Position numbers and translations under genes: made by a program
Notes under the pieces: generated by a model
The model's input: the letters and a program-made list of their open reading frames with translations, nothing else
Told to the model about the DNA's origin: nothing
Databases searched by the model: none
In this document: one piece after another, positions 40,801 to 49,455 of the stretch
Position numbering within the stretch: position 1 is the stretch's first letter
Layout: every line of letters starts with the position of its first letter
Source of the DNA: Hondaea fermentalgiana
Lineage: Eukaryota; Sar; Bigyra; Thraustochytrida; Thraustochytriidae
Direction of reading: 5' to 3'
Length of the DNA stretch: 64,000 nucleotides
NCBI GenBank assembly: GCA_014084085.1
Contig: NPFB01000038.1
Span: 261,090-325,089, forward strand

Positions 40801-42681
40801 GAGGAAGCCAAGGCTGCGGCCGAGGCCGTCCCGCGTCCAGTATTACCTCAGCATGCGGTGCAGGACGACAAGATATCGCACCGCTACAGGCCTGGCTCAA
40901 GACAAGAGAGCGCGCACCACGAGATTGTCAATGAGCCCGAACAAATGTCATCCATCGATCGCCAGCGACTTGGCGCGGTCCTTGGGGGCCTGGACCCAGG
41001 AAACGGGGATGCTATTGATGACGAGGAGAGACAGGACCCGCGCGCCGCCTTGGAGCAGTTGGAGGGCGATTTGGAGGAGCTGCGTGGCAATTTGCGTCTC
41101 CGAAGGGAATGGCTGACGGAAGCCTTGCAGTCCATCATCCAGGTACAAGGGCGGTGTGACCGCATGCAAGCGCAGCTGGCGAGCGGGTCGATTGCTCTTC
41201 AGCAGGGGCATGTCTTGCCGCGCATCGACGCCTCACTCACGCAGGCTTTTGCTATGCTTGATGTTCGTCGCGACGCATCGGCGGGAAAACTGAAAACCGT
41301 GGCGGAGGAGGCCATGCGCAGCCTTGAAAGTCTGCAGAGTGACCTTAAACAGCACGGAGAAGCAGACGGCTATGGCTCAAATACTCTTGTAGACGACTGG
41401 GTCAGCCGCTTTCAGACGATGCGCATGGGCGTTTATGAAATTTTGGACATGGCGCTCGCTGTCATTGAGACTGATCGACTCTCGGCCAAGGAGATGGAGC
41501 GTCTCGCAAGCAACGTTGAGCGTGCCGAGGAGGGCATTCGTAACACTGTTGCTGGTGTCGAGGCAGATCACATTCGCTCGACGGTGGCGTCCGTGGCGCA
41601 AACTTGTGTGGACCCGAGTGTCGCCTGGCGACACGCGTTTGCGCTTGATTGGTTCTGGAACGCTGGCATCGGTGCCTTTGACCGGTCTGCAGCAGCATTG
41701 AGCGCTGTGAAGGCACGGCTCGAGCTGCGCCGTCAGCTTGCTCGCCTCGAAAAGGAACTTGCTTCTTCAATTGAAGCTTTCCGGCGAGCCGGCGCCCAGA
41801 CGGACACCAGTCGTCGTGCTGTCTTGGAGAGCGCCGAGGCTCTAAGTCGTGTGCTTAGCAGTGTCGCTAAGATCGAGGCGCAAGCTTTGGATGTGCGCGT
41901 ACCTGCCACGACGATGATTGCAGCGGACTCGTCTGAAAGTGGAGCTCCAGGTGCAGCAGCAGCAGCAGCAGCAGTTGGGGCAGGAGGTCGACTCGACGAA
42001 CCCATGGCGCTCCATTCATGGGAGTCCATGTCAATGGACACTGAATTCGGTCCCCTTGCCGAAGAAGCTGCAAAGGAAGTGGAGGAACTTGCGCGCGGTA
42101 TCCGTGAAGGTCTGGCATTGGCAAGACGCATTCGTGCGCTACGCGAGGCTGCGAGGGAAGTCGACGACGCCGAGGCAGCACATCGTCGATTTCGCGAGAA
42201 AAAGGTAGCCGAAGCAGAGCGAGCACGTGCCGCGCTTAATGACAAGATTGAGGTGCTCCGCAATAGCGCACTTCTTGGCAATGCGCAGGTGTGGGCGAAT
42301 ATTTCAAACATTCGTCGTGGTGCTGATCAAGAGGGCCCCTTCTTTGAACTTGCGTCGGACCTGATTGCCCAGCGGACCCTCTCGTCACAGGCTGACATCA
42401 AGCTTGCACGACTCGTGCAGTGTACGCAACGGATTCGAGATCGTCTTCGCAAGCTTCTTGCTTTGGCGCGGAAGGGAACGGGTGACTTTGGCCGCCGACC
42501 TCCGGACGAAGAGACGCAACGCAAGCGACGACAAGTCAAAGCTGCAGAAGTACTTCGACGCGTGGATGCCAAATTGTCGGACGCGGAACCCGTGGCGTCG
42601 CTTGTCGCGACGCTCACATCGCAAGCTACCTCGGAGAAGCGGCTTGCGCGCATGTACGAGGGCTGGATGCCGTTCGTCTGA
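34876..42681 (+). CDS. SMG1: SMG1-like PI3K-related protein kinase (nonsense-mediated decay)
   Basis: 2,601 residues without an intron. SMG1 phosphorylates UPF1 in nonsense-mediated mRNA decay. The N-terminal part is helical-repeat-like with a low-complexity Ser/Asn/Gly insertion (about 190-235). A FAT-type helical region precedes the kinase domain (about 1600-1940). Kinase features: P-loop and Lys1656 in GFLLKGGDD, LDERVLQ, GLVQWVEGA, catalytic GLGDRHVSN (Asp1816, His1818) and HIDYNVCFE (metal-binding Asp1839). The RELWTCSPDASAWW stretch and DYN in place of DFG are SMG1 hallmarks. A long SMG1-type spacer (over 600 residues) follows and the protein ends in a FATC with YEGWMPFV, close to the SMG1 terminus. 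It is about 1,000 residues shorter than human SMG1. The ATG at 34876 precedes an acidic Gly-rich start. Confidence 0.95.
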   Translation: MPALNTALLDGEEPDHGEGGGGGEDGGPLGAAMTLVEEVDLWATNTEVREAKARGVREVLAGTQTDLTARATVLSVLQQAASSSEAGATFVGAVVADCEAAAPNLRMLEWALSGLDKHFVFAKKHASESWLHITVAAIRCFHDPVMLLGIVLNDLLLGRHMISRTAGVPTDADEASSPSAHADPTSSSKTGNGHGNARRKGSGKGSSSGSNIHNSNSNSNTGSPSGSNGNPGSNASTISQLRFVRVMDALTEIAASVSGLYQLRLHFPTLVNAIVGLCASYPVPGKESADLLCAASDFLLREDFLVDWAAQQPVYSQMFFALDHDMAGACQRTDFSTRTTGVLTAWLTVYLALSRLGSPVEADTQLDTWASHATYFGQLLFAQADWAAIDLLGVVCANWIKLLTSFQAICRPGQYTWSRLISVLSCALRRPSPKVVTAILPMLGEAAARQTAAREIESDDVPNQSTALEQPGSALFELMSRGNVSEDSLRSFYERAFAHVSLDDHVRQVILAARDPPSCAWARFVVRNGLRLAHRQKAATRAETLLCAPSPKAMCETLRALHDTPDLQADWLNLVLTSASKEHGSASAQCLGLIEVAARFALRRRRRRLLVTALKAAAPNSLSPALSRACTLGNPEDAALRTLAAAKTADKTLILALVDAGDVGVQAAAMQRIARLEFTLQEPLLARAHKLLESAWTASESGHAGFERVDDFLQQASTMGFDFAAQKLYLESNVAAIAHARRARVAATFADQLVDRKLRTFAGPAGQTLSLLDHVLHAMQNADAPTAPMNAADAVAFLDLTRTLVFRLERAILLAADAGARLRTQDAKAKSSPGVSNEPGHGEPASDIGYPALGGQAAASRRASKFFDKNRAVCQDWFRNTRKRLLDARQTKQHLDTDTVWHAWQSLRDPSWNEELDLAMLRELGQCLVYRCECPDVLRELIKWAPEQAPADAWKQTIEAAALHAGEAYEDAARLYSSVARDLLAADRSRLGDWDSAFEALRWSVQGTLDCLVATGDTEGVSQWSAFLTKEQERAWEAKHETLADALTGSASALHLGGQLGTLSAAGCGAVGCLVDPLQAVSASHFESDSGAFADYWMSRALVRQAGLEDSASHGEGFDTVFHGLEQADRALRKDLAVGFLSNADTLCLSRLQSHLWAVRACGLASDVEALELTRMADIPSLSAMWWPLRLAPSQSRGDALLIAARKARETGNPKSALRLMSAFKENEVRDEVMSSQTILRAFLAAPEPSGVNDMMTRLQPAEAHMAHMELSRLETEAETRKVHLWHACETAAALSDADTKGMCWYEYGALCEAEGEMENAVSAFAKFVRWSSSVHEHAGRRTAACLRLLGMLPQLEEAVTSDDVRAELAMTPTLAWTQLIPQILAGAARPSELLQALALRIARAHPGRITWSVIAAREQLGEDLFRQLRAQIPAFAGAESIVAELVGCAIWLEERWHALIRRVLAQKRKTLEAIRSIQSNVYFDEATKRKSCRDVMQPSISNLRDHFEATLGGALEPHETDDSEPAQSAQPQGFQASRPTARSHELRENIGRAINLLDNFEIYGIETAWDALEVEEHKLATWLRMRQGDASLQEFAPGLFRSDVLQGEYTLRVPGQWDVGVHSFENRVQALTSKTRPKRVWIRGTDGRPYGFLLKGGDDMRLDERVLQIGSILDSLLPEAGSIRTYEVVALGQSVGLVQWVEGARPIMDVYESRCLSEGTRALKGDAFVSAIHRRLAKESNISLEAAREIRRTDWPEAIIIDALRELVCLVPKDLLARELWTCSPDASAWWARSKRYARSLAGSSIFGHIMGLGDRHVSNIMLDLSSGPGSGELVHIDYNVCFESGHRLAVPETVPFRLTRSLQGALPLQRAVRNEDGSSAALDAPGWCGKEGIYAGWARVALTCMREHRKLILSLVGSIVNDSSISWTGSKMKVADNSLNVNVSISLLASEVNIPDEADDDESLRVDALLALEEEAKAAAEAVPRPVLPQHAVQDDKISHRYRPGSRQESAHHEIVNEPEQMSSIDRQRLGAVLGGLDPGNGDAIDDEERQDPRAALEQLEGDLEELRGNLRLRREWLTEALQSIIQVQGRCDRMQAQLASGSIALQQGHVLPRIDASLTQAFAMLDVRRDASAGKLKTVAEEAMRSLESLQSDLKQHGEADGYGSNTLVDDWVSRFQTMRMGVYEILDMALAVIETDRLSAKEMERLASNVERAEEGIRNTVAGVEADHIRSTVASVAQTCVDPSVAWRHAFALDWFWNAGIGAFDRSAAALSAVKARLELRRQLARLEKELASSIEAFRRAGAQTDTSRRAVLESAEALSRVLSSVAKIEAQALDVRVPATTMIAADSSESGAPGAAAAAAAVGAGGRLDEPMALHSWESMSMDTEFGPLAEEAAKEVEELARGIREGLALARRIRALREAAREVDDAEAAHRRFREKKVAEAERARAALNDKIEVLRNSALLGNAQVWANISNIRRGADQEGPFFELASDLIAQRTLSSQADIKLARLVQCTQRIRDRLRKLLALARKGTGDFGRRPPDEETQRKRRQVKAAEVLRRVDAKLSDAEPVASLVATLTSQATSEKRLARMYEGWMPFV

Positions 42682-42931
42682 TCGCTTACTTGATAATGAA
42701 ACAAGAAAGATGCCGTCTCGTTTGCTGTGATTGGCCTCTGAATATTTGGCTCAAGACCGACTCTGAGACTGAGTGCGTCTAGCTAGGTCGCAAGGATTGC
42801 AAATATTTTGACAGTGAATTTCTAGGAAATGCAGGGGAAGAAGGAAATGTGGAAGGCAAATGAGTAAGCAAGGACGATTTGGGGTCTGCGAGTCAAACGG
42901 TCCTGGGACTTGAGAACTCGCCGATGTCACC

Positions 42932-44002
42932 TCACTTTCTGTTTTTGATCTGGTTTGCCTTGCGCTCGTTGTAGCGTGCTTCTGCCTCCTCCGAGTAAGA
43001 GTCAAGTGGAGGTAACTTGATGGCCGTGCCATTCTCGTCGAGCGCGACAAAGACGAAAAAGGCGTGCGCTGCAATGTGAGACTCGCCCGTGATGGGCGAT
43101 GCCGTCTCGACAATGATTTCAACCTCCAAACTCTTGCTCGAGGCATAGGTGGGACGTGCCCGGAGCGAGACAAGATCTCCAAGATGAAGCGGCTTACGGA
43201 ATCGAAGAGTCTCAATGGAGGCCGTGACGCAGTTGGTGCGGCTGTGACGCCAGGCAGCCACCGCGCCAACCTCGTCCATGAGCTTGATGATGCGACCGCC
43301 CTTGGCCGTGCGGTTGGTCGGCGCACAGTCCGTAGGGAGGAGCACGTGGCCAAGCGAGGCCGTCCATTGCTCCTCCTTGAAGCGGCGTTTGAGCTCTGCG
43401 GCGGACTGCTTCTCGTCTTGACGCGCAAGAAGATGCTCGCGGTAGACCTCTTGCCCATGCTGCTCCTTTTCGTGGTCAACGTGTTCAACATGTGGGATCC
43501 TGTCTGAGGACACCTTGAGCCCGCTCGCTTCATTGGCGTCCAGCGCCACGTAGATGGCATCCGTGGAGTTTGTGAGTCTGCGGTGGCCGGTCATGAGGCT
43601 TTCGGCCCAGAGGTCCACGTGCACGACCAGGCTATGCGCCGAAGCGCTGAGGACCTCGGCCCGCGCGGTGACAAGGTCCCCCACGTGGACTGGCGCGTGG
43701 AAGGCCGTCTTGGACACGGTGCCCAGCGCCGCATTGAACTTTCCCTTGGCGTCCTTGTTGAGGTGCCGCAGCGCCGCGACGTAGCCTGCGTCGTCGCTCA
43801 TAAACCGCAAGAGCTGGCCGCCGTGCACGTTGCCCGCCGGGTTCGCCTCGTCGATATTCATGAGCCGGTTGAAGGTCGCCATGGTCCGCGCGCGCGCAGC
43901 TCCGCGCAAAGGCGTCTTTTCTGCGGCCAAGATCCGGGCGGCGGCCGGCGCGGCGGGGCGCAAGCTGCTCGGGGCCCAAGCGCGGCGGCCTGCGGCGAGC
44001 AT
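42932..44002 (-). CDS. Double-hotdog acyl-CoA thioesterase (ACOT7-like)
   Basis: 356 residues from the ATG at 44002. The frame is open to 44314 but passes through a CTTGCTCG repeat (ASEQASKRASEQ), so that part is taken as 5' UTR. The new N-terminus (MLAAGRRAW...LRGAARART) is Arg/Ala-rich and looks like a mitochondrial presequence; another ATG at 43882 would give a cytosolic form. Hotdog 1 carries GNVHGGQLLRFM with Asn58; hotdog 2 carries KGGRIIKLMDEVG with Asp243. These equal the Asn24 and Asp213 pair proposed as catalytic in mouse ACOT7, so hydrolysis of long-chain acyl-CoA to fatty acid is likely. In hotdog 2 the usual HGG is KGG. The order and linker match the ACOT7/BACH group. Confidence 0.9.
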   Translation of the reverse strand: MLAAGRRAWAPSSLRPAAPAAARILAAEKTPLRGAARARTMATFNRLMNIDEANPAGNVHGGQLLRFMSDDAGYVAALRHLNKDAKGKFNAALGTVSKTAFHAPVHVGDLVTARAEVLSASAHSLVVHVDLWAESLMTGHRRLTNSTDAIYVALDANEASGLKVSSDRIPHVEHVDHEKEQHGQEVYREHLLARQDEKQSAAELKRRFKEEQWTASLGHVLLPTDCAPTNRTAKGGRIIKLMDEVGAVAAWRHSRTNCVTASIETLRFRKPLHLGDLVSLRARPTYASSKSLEVEIIVETASPITGESHIAAHAFFVFVALDENGTAIKLPPLDSYSEEAEARYNERKANQIKNRK

Positions 44003-44150
44003 GGAGGGGTCTGGGGTCTGTCTGGTCAGCAGCTCTGATATCCCGTCTGCCTCCGGACCCAAACGATCCCTAATAGCCTGGCCAGCCAAGACAGGCTTCC
44101 TTCCGGACCAAGCTCGGGCTTGGGCTCCTCGGCGCCTCGGCGCCTCGCCC

Positions 44151-44190
44151 GCTTGCTCGCTTGCTCGCTTGCTCGCTTGCTCGCTTGCTT
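44151..44190. repeat. (GCTTGCTC)n tandem repeat
   Basis: About five 8-bp units just upstream of the thioesterase start. Confidence 0.9.
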
Positions 44191-44467
44191 TCCGGGTCTG
44201 GCCTCGCTTTCTGCAGCGGCGGCGGAGCGTCTCCTGCGCAGAGACTGCGAGCGTCACTGGCGACAAAAGAATGCGCCTGCGATGCGAGCTGGAACTTGCA
44301 GAGGGTGTCGTCATCGCCGCGCAGGTGCCCGATAGGACACAAAGATTGCAGTCCCGTCGGTCCTATGCCGGCAGGGTCTGGCAAGGTGGAGCACGGCAAG
44401 AACGTGCGTGTCGGAGACGTGAACGCGCTTGGTGGATGGCACGGACGGCCTCGGACGAACGAAATGT

Positions 44468-44511
44468 AAGCAAGCAAGCAAGCAAGCAAGCGAGCAAGCA
44501 AGCAAGCGAGC
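44468..44511. repeat. (AAGC)n microsatellite with AGCG variants
   Basis: About eleven 4-bp units. The same motif family as 13271-13381 on the other strand. Confidence 0.9.
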
Positions 44512-44965
44512 ATTGACTCATGAAGCGATCGATTGTGAGGAGGCGGACGGCCCGGGCCGGTGGTGGCGGGACTGATGGCGCCGCGATGGGAGAGGACAAC
44601 AACGGCTTGCTCGCCGCCGGACTGCGTCCGCGAACGATCGTTCCTTTTCTTGGTCTTACTCTCGGTCGTCTTGCATGTAGATCGGGAAGCGGACATCGCG
44701 GATACTCTCGAGTATGCATGCTGCAGCTGATACGAACGGACGCGCAGACGAGGGGTGGTATCCTGGGCCGGGAATTCTGGATCCAGAATGTTGCGGCTTG
44801 CATCAATCTCGCGCGCGCAAAACACAAACGGAGGAAACGATGAAAGGTAGGAAGGAGTGGAAAGGGATTTCAGTCGCACGTGAGAAAAACGAAGAGGCGT
44901 CTTGACTTTCACTTATATGAGTACCACACTCTGGTCAAAACAAGAAAATCGATTTCACGAGCTAG

Positions 44966-46003
44966 CTAGATGGCCGGTGCGGGGACCCCCGGGACCTGGA
45001 CAGCAGCGTTAGAGTCGACGCTGAGATCGCGACCATGGAATGGGCGTGGGTTGAGCGCAGACTTGCCGTTGGAGCCAAGCACAAGAAATCCGCCGTACCC
45101 AAGCGTGGGCCCTGTGGGATAGCTCTCGAGACCAAGCTGCTGGAGAAGAAGCAAAATGCTGTAATCGTGCGCAGAGTGAAGGTAGATGTGTAGCGGGGCC
45201 GCGTCCGCTGTATCGACAAAAGTAGACTGGATGTAACTGAGCAAGGGCTGCGCAAGCGTTTTACATTCCTCAAGTTCGAAAAACCGCTTGCTCCAGCACC
45301 ATTGGGCCATTCCCGTGATTGTTTCGCGAACTTCCGGTGGGTTTAGCTCATGAAGCACACGGGGCTCGTCCGCCGATCGCGCAGCTTCACAGTCCATTAG
45401 CTCCTCCATGTAGGTAGTGACATTGATACGCTGTGCCCAAGTGTCAAAAATGTCCATGAGACTCGGCTTGATGGTAACAAGCCTGGGTTCAGCCTCTTTG
45501 CCAAAGGCCTCGAATTCTGGTCCAGCACGTAACCTTGCAAGAGCATCCTTGTATTCTTGTACCTCTGTGAATCCCCTATACAGCAAGCGAGGATCGTGGT
45601 CGCCAGCCGGCTCGGGTTCGTCGAAACTTGGGGGAGCCTCACCAAGCGCCCCGACACTGGCGAGACCTTCAAGAAATGCTTTGCCGCTGCTTATGGTTCG
45701 GTCAATTGGACTTGAGTGCCACGTTACGCGCGGCGGGGCGGCGTCTCCTTTTGCTGCAGACACGATCGCTTGGCCAAAGCACTCGCCCAAAGTGACGCAC
45801 TGGTCCAAGCCATGTGGTGTGAGCTCCTCGAGCTCTTCTTTCGGCCAGCTTTCGGCAATCTTGGTGCCTTCAAGCGCAGCAACGGCGTTCTTGCTGGGGC
45901 CCCTTGCACCATGTCTGAACACAAGATGCACGACATTGCCGTAGTCGCCCTTTGCAACGGCCCCCGCGAGGTCTTTGTGCGCGTCGTCGAGAGCGCGCGT
46001 CAT
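44966..46003 (-). CDS. Histidine acid phosphatase family protein
   Basis: 345 residues from the ATG at 46003. A longer open frame to 46519 would run into the opposite LRR gene and is Arg-rich without structure. The branch-2 histidine phosphatase signature is present: VFRHGARGP, with Arg30, His31 and Gly32 (His31 forms the phosphohistidine), an Arg in SSPIDRTISSGKAFLEGL, and LHSAHDYSI with His279-Asp280 as acid-base pair. Length and motifs fit acid phosphatase or 2-phosphoxylose-phosphatase-like enzymes. Unlike most relatives it shows no N-terminal signal peptide at this start (MTRALDDAHKDLAGAVAKGD), so a cytosolic enzyme is inferred unless a spliced 5' exon is missing. Substrate is unknown. 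Confidence 0.88.
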   Translation of the reverse strand: MTRALDDAHKDLAGAVAKGDYGNVVHLVFRHGARGPSKNAVAALEGTKIAESWPKEELEELTPHGLDQCVTLGECFGQAIVSAAKGDAAPPRVTWHSSPIDRTISSGKAFLEGLASVGALGEAPPSFDEPEPAGDHDPRLLYRGFTEVQEYKDALARLRAGPEFEAFGKEAEPRLVTIKPSLMDIFDTWAQRINVTTYMEELMDCEAARSADEPRVLHELNPPEVRETITGMAQWCWSKRFFELEECKTLAQPLLSYIQSTFVDTADAAPLHIYLHSAHDYSILLLLQQLGLESYPTGPTLGYGGFLVLGSNGKSALNPRPFHGRDLSVDSNAAVQVPGVPAPAI

Positions 46004-46464
46004 CTTTCGATCTCTCTGCGCGCTTGGACGAGTCCGCTGCCGGGCATAAAGGAGAGGTTCTCCCCAGCGAAGGAGGGACGAGCGGTCAGCAGCCCGGCGG
46101 TCGGCACAGCTGCGCCTGCCCGCCTCGTTCGCGGCGCAGCAGCCGGACGATGCGACGAAGCCTCGGAGAGATTCCCTTCCCCCCTTCGACTTGGGTTTGG
46201 AGTCCTTGGCCCTACATCTTGGGCGCTGGGGTTTAGAACACATGCGGTCATAAAGTATCGGCCTCGTTGTCTTCGTCGTCGCAGTCATCCTTTGGGTCGA
46301 CGGATCCCGCCGTGCCTGCCGAGAAGCAGCCTGCCGCGCGATTGCGCTTGCTCTCGCGCTTGCGCTCGGGCGAGCTCGTTGAACCCGCGACGGAATCGCG
46401 GCTGCAGCGTCGCGTGGCGTTTCGCGAGGACCTGCAGCCAAGGTGGTGCCAGCGTGTGCAACCC

Positions 46465-49148
46465 ATGACGACTTTTCGTCTCGACAACGCCCTCCGCGAC
46501 CTGGAGCAGGGTAAAACACATCTCAGGTACGATGCTGGTGAGCGATGTTGAGAGAAGAGACGTTTCACTGACTCAAAGCGAACTCTTGTCCTCTCTTGTC
46601 TTGGCTTGACTTTGCTGACAACGCGAAGTCCGGTTGGCTTGGATACACAAGAGGCCATCGCCTTGGCTCACGCACTCGAAGGGAACACGACACTAAGAAG
46701 TCTCCAGTAAGTGAGCGGCGCAAGAGCCGTCCATGATCATTTTTTTCTTTTTACATGCCATTCTAATCGTCGTACTCTGCCTGCACGCCATTGCCCAATG
46801 ACTAACATGTCTCACAACGAGTGAACTTCAGAGTGCTGGCAAATGCTTCGCGTCACATTAACCTCGCAGGGATCAGGGCTTTAATGCAAAGTTTGCAATT
46901 TTGCCCATCGCTTCGTGACTTTGCGTACGTTTTTGGTGCGCAGTGCTTTGCATCGCTACGACTTTTGCAGACTCAGCGACTGACTCTGCCGTAGAATTGA
47001 GGACAAGCTGGCGAACGACGACTGCGCGCGAGAAATTTCACAGACGCTGCAGCGAGGTGTCAACTTGCAGCAGCTTTCGTAAGTATTTCTTGTTGGTCAT
47101 TTTGTTGTTTACAAGATCTTTACCGATGAAGATGCATTAGTTTTAATTGACGACCTTCTTCTCTTCACAGGATAACCTTTGGTGAGCTCGGTGCAGCGGG
47201 CGTAAAAGAAATCGCGCAAGTGCTGGAGCATAATCAAACGCTTCATGTTTTGTCGTACGTTGGTATCAGCTATTTTGCACAGCAGCATTTGAGGCTCGCA
47301 AACTAAATCGCTTTGCTGTGCACAGTCTCTCGGGGCCGATGACGGGCGATAGGGGCGTGCAAGAAATTGCTCGTGCGCTTGCGCACAATTTAGTGTTGAC
47401 GAACCTTGAGTAAGTTCAATTCTCCAGCCAATTGCAAAAAGAGAAATTATCGCATGGCGTTAACGTCAATGATTGGTCACAAAAGTCTCCGTGGTTGTAA
47501 CATTGGCGCAGATGGTGCAAGTGCGTTGGCGGGCGTGCTCAAGAAGAACAATACGCTGAGTTCTCTCGGGTAAGTGGGAGCCTCCGACATTGCCATTCCT
47601 CTCGTTGATCGCAAAGCTAATAGTCCAATTTGTCCGTTCTCTTTTGGGGCGCGGGGGTGGGGGGTGGGGCGCAGCCTCGATCGGAACGTGATTGATGATC
47701 ATGGCGCTCTGCAACTGGGTCTGGGGCTCCTCGAAAACCGATCGCTTGAAGACCTGAGGTAAGTTCATTTCCTCACAAGTTAGATTAGCCTTTCACCAAC
47801 GATAGTTGCTGTTCCACAAATACACAATATCGTAGCATCCGACGTAACCTTATTGCCGCCGGAGGAGCTCGGGAGCTAGCGCGATCCTTGGAAACGAACA
47901 CGTCGCTCCAAAGTCTCAGGTACGTTTTACTTCAGCAGTTATTGGCACCGCATTTGATTGAAAGGCTCACACTGACGAAAGTCGACTAATTGTCGTGAAT
48001 GGAAATGGAACAGTCTCGCAGAAAATCATATTGGTGATGAGGGTGCCGAGGCGCTAGGACAAGCCCTTCAACAAAATGCAACCTTGGAAAAGCTATTGTA
48101 CGTTGGCCCTTTTCCCGAGAACGAGAAGAAGCAAGAAAGAGGATAGCAGCTAAGATTTTTTCTTTGTGACGCAGCCTGCAGGATACGAGCGTTGGTGGTG
48201 CGGGACTCAAGGCTCTTGCAATGGGGATTGAACAGAACACGGCTCTCAAATCTTTATTGTAAGTTTGCTCCGTTCTCGTTGCACAAAAGTCTGAATGTAT
48301 GAAGGGCTGACGATTTCTTGAAACGAAACGCAGTCTTTACAGAAATTTAGTAAACGACGAGGGCATCCAGGCGATTGCGCAAGCCCTTGAGAGAAATGAT
48401 ACCATAGAAAATTTAAGGTAAGACCCCGATGTGCTGAATATGACAACAAGAATAAGTGAGTCCTAACATACAAACAGTGTCCTGGACGAACACGACCTGA
48501 ATAAAATCAATGATGCGAGCTACGCTGCTCTTGTGCGAATGCTCGCAAAGAATAAATCACTGTCCTACTTAAGGTAAGCTTTCCAAGGTTGCGCGAGACA
48601 TTCATATCGATCTAACAACGATGACGCCTCTTTGTACAGTCTTCCTCAAGGCATGCAGCATTTGAGCGTCTTCGAGGAGTTTCAAAGGGTACTTTTCACG
48701 CAGAACGAGACGTTGACTGGGATATGGTAGGTTCGGAGAGCTTGGGTCGGCAGAAAAAATGAATATGCTGCTAAAATTGAGCAAGTGCCGACACAGCGTT
48801 GGTCTCGGAGAAGCCGTCGAAGCTGGTCTTTCGTACAATGTGCGCATTTCCGACGCCAAAGACACTCTTTCCTGGCTCATTTGCGTTGCACAGGAACTGC
48901 GCGCAGCGATACAGCTATCGCGCATGTATAATTTACCGATTCTACATCATCACGATGCTGCATCGCTGCCAAATATTAACTCTCCCCAAGAAGCTGAGGC
49001 AGACGATCTTCTGGGCCTTGAAGAGGACCATCTCGCAAGCAAGCGGCAACGTGTGCATGATCTCGAGCAGCGCGTCAAACAGATGCAAACGCGGTGTCGC
49101 TTCTTCGCCGGGCAAGCTCCTCTGCTCGCTCCATATCTATTCCAATAA
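46465..49148 (+). CDS. NLRC3/RI-type leucine-rich repeat protein, 15 exons, about one LRR per exon
   Basis: I assembled the frame by hand: exons to 46526, 46629-46706, 46832-46924, 46995-47078, 47171-47254, 47326-47409, 47486-47569, 47675-47758, 47836-47919, 48014-48097, 48175-48258, 48334-48417, 48478-48573, 48640-48726 and 48782-49148. All introns are phase 2, 55-125 bp, with GTA(A/C)G-like donors and AG acceptors. Exons 4-12 are each exactly 84 nt and encode one 28-residue RI-type LRR (e.g. LAENHIGDEGAEALGQALQQN). The C-terminus (about 120 residues) has a short coiled coil (LASKRQRVHDLEQRVKQMQ) and no NACHT or kinase domain. The only in-frame ATG in exon 1 is 46465, giving 512 residues, but protein-like sequence continues upstream to 46237, so a further 5' exon is possible. 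A protein-protein interaction role is inferred. Confidence 0.85.
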
Positions 49149-49455
49149 CCACAAAAATCACTCTCAGCAGTCTTTCGACGTCCTCTTTGTGCACATTCGT
49201 GTCCTTGGGTGTTTCCTCCCCCGTTCCACCAGCGAGCGGGGCATCCGATCGAGCGTCTGCGAAAGGAGTCATATACGAGACCTTTGCGGTCATAAAGAAG
49301 GTGGTGCGCTTGGGACTGGCGGGCAGCCCGAGACAGCGGCGAGCAAACGTGCAAAGAGAAGAGCATCTCAAGCCGGCCGCTGGCCGCACTCGCGCTCTCG
49401 AGGAGTGGCCGGCACGCTGCGACGGCTGCGCGCGGCACGATCGTGCGACGGCGCG
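49149..49455. other. Short intergenic region before cactin
   Basis: 307 bp between the LRR gene stop and the cactin ATG, both on the plus strand. The cactin frame stays open through it, but no ATG-led protein-like segment is seen. Confidence 0.5.

Larger units (their letters stand above)
44003..44965. other. Intergenic region with two CAAG-type arrays
   Basis: 963 bp between two minus-strand genes, with GCTTGCTC units at 44151-44190 and AAGC units at 44468-44511. A minus-strand frame (44070-44912) reads through both arrays and has no domain. No gene is annotated. Confidence 0.55.

Noticed and set aside
44070..44912. 280-codon minus-strand frame upstream of the thioesterase
   Set aside because: It is formed by reading through two tandem repeats (LLACLLARLLACLLA, ASEQASKRAS); no domain.
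46004..46519. N-terminal extension of the histidine phosphatase to 46519
   Set aside because: It begins at a non-ATG-supported position, is Arg/Ser/Ala-rich without structure and overlaps the first exon of the opposite LRR gene.
48799..49455. 219-codon upstream extension of cactin
   Set aside because: It starts at TTG and overlaps the last exon of the LRR gene in another frame; the cactin SR region begins at the ATG at 49456.
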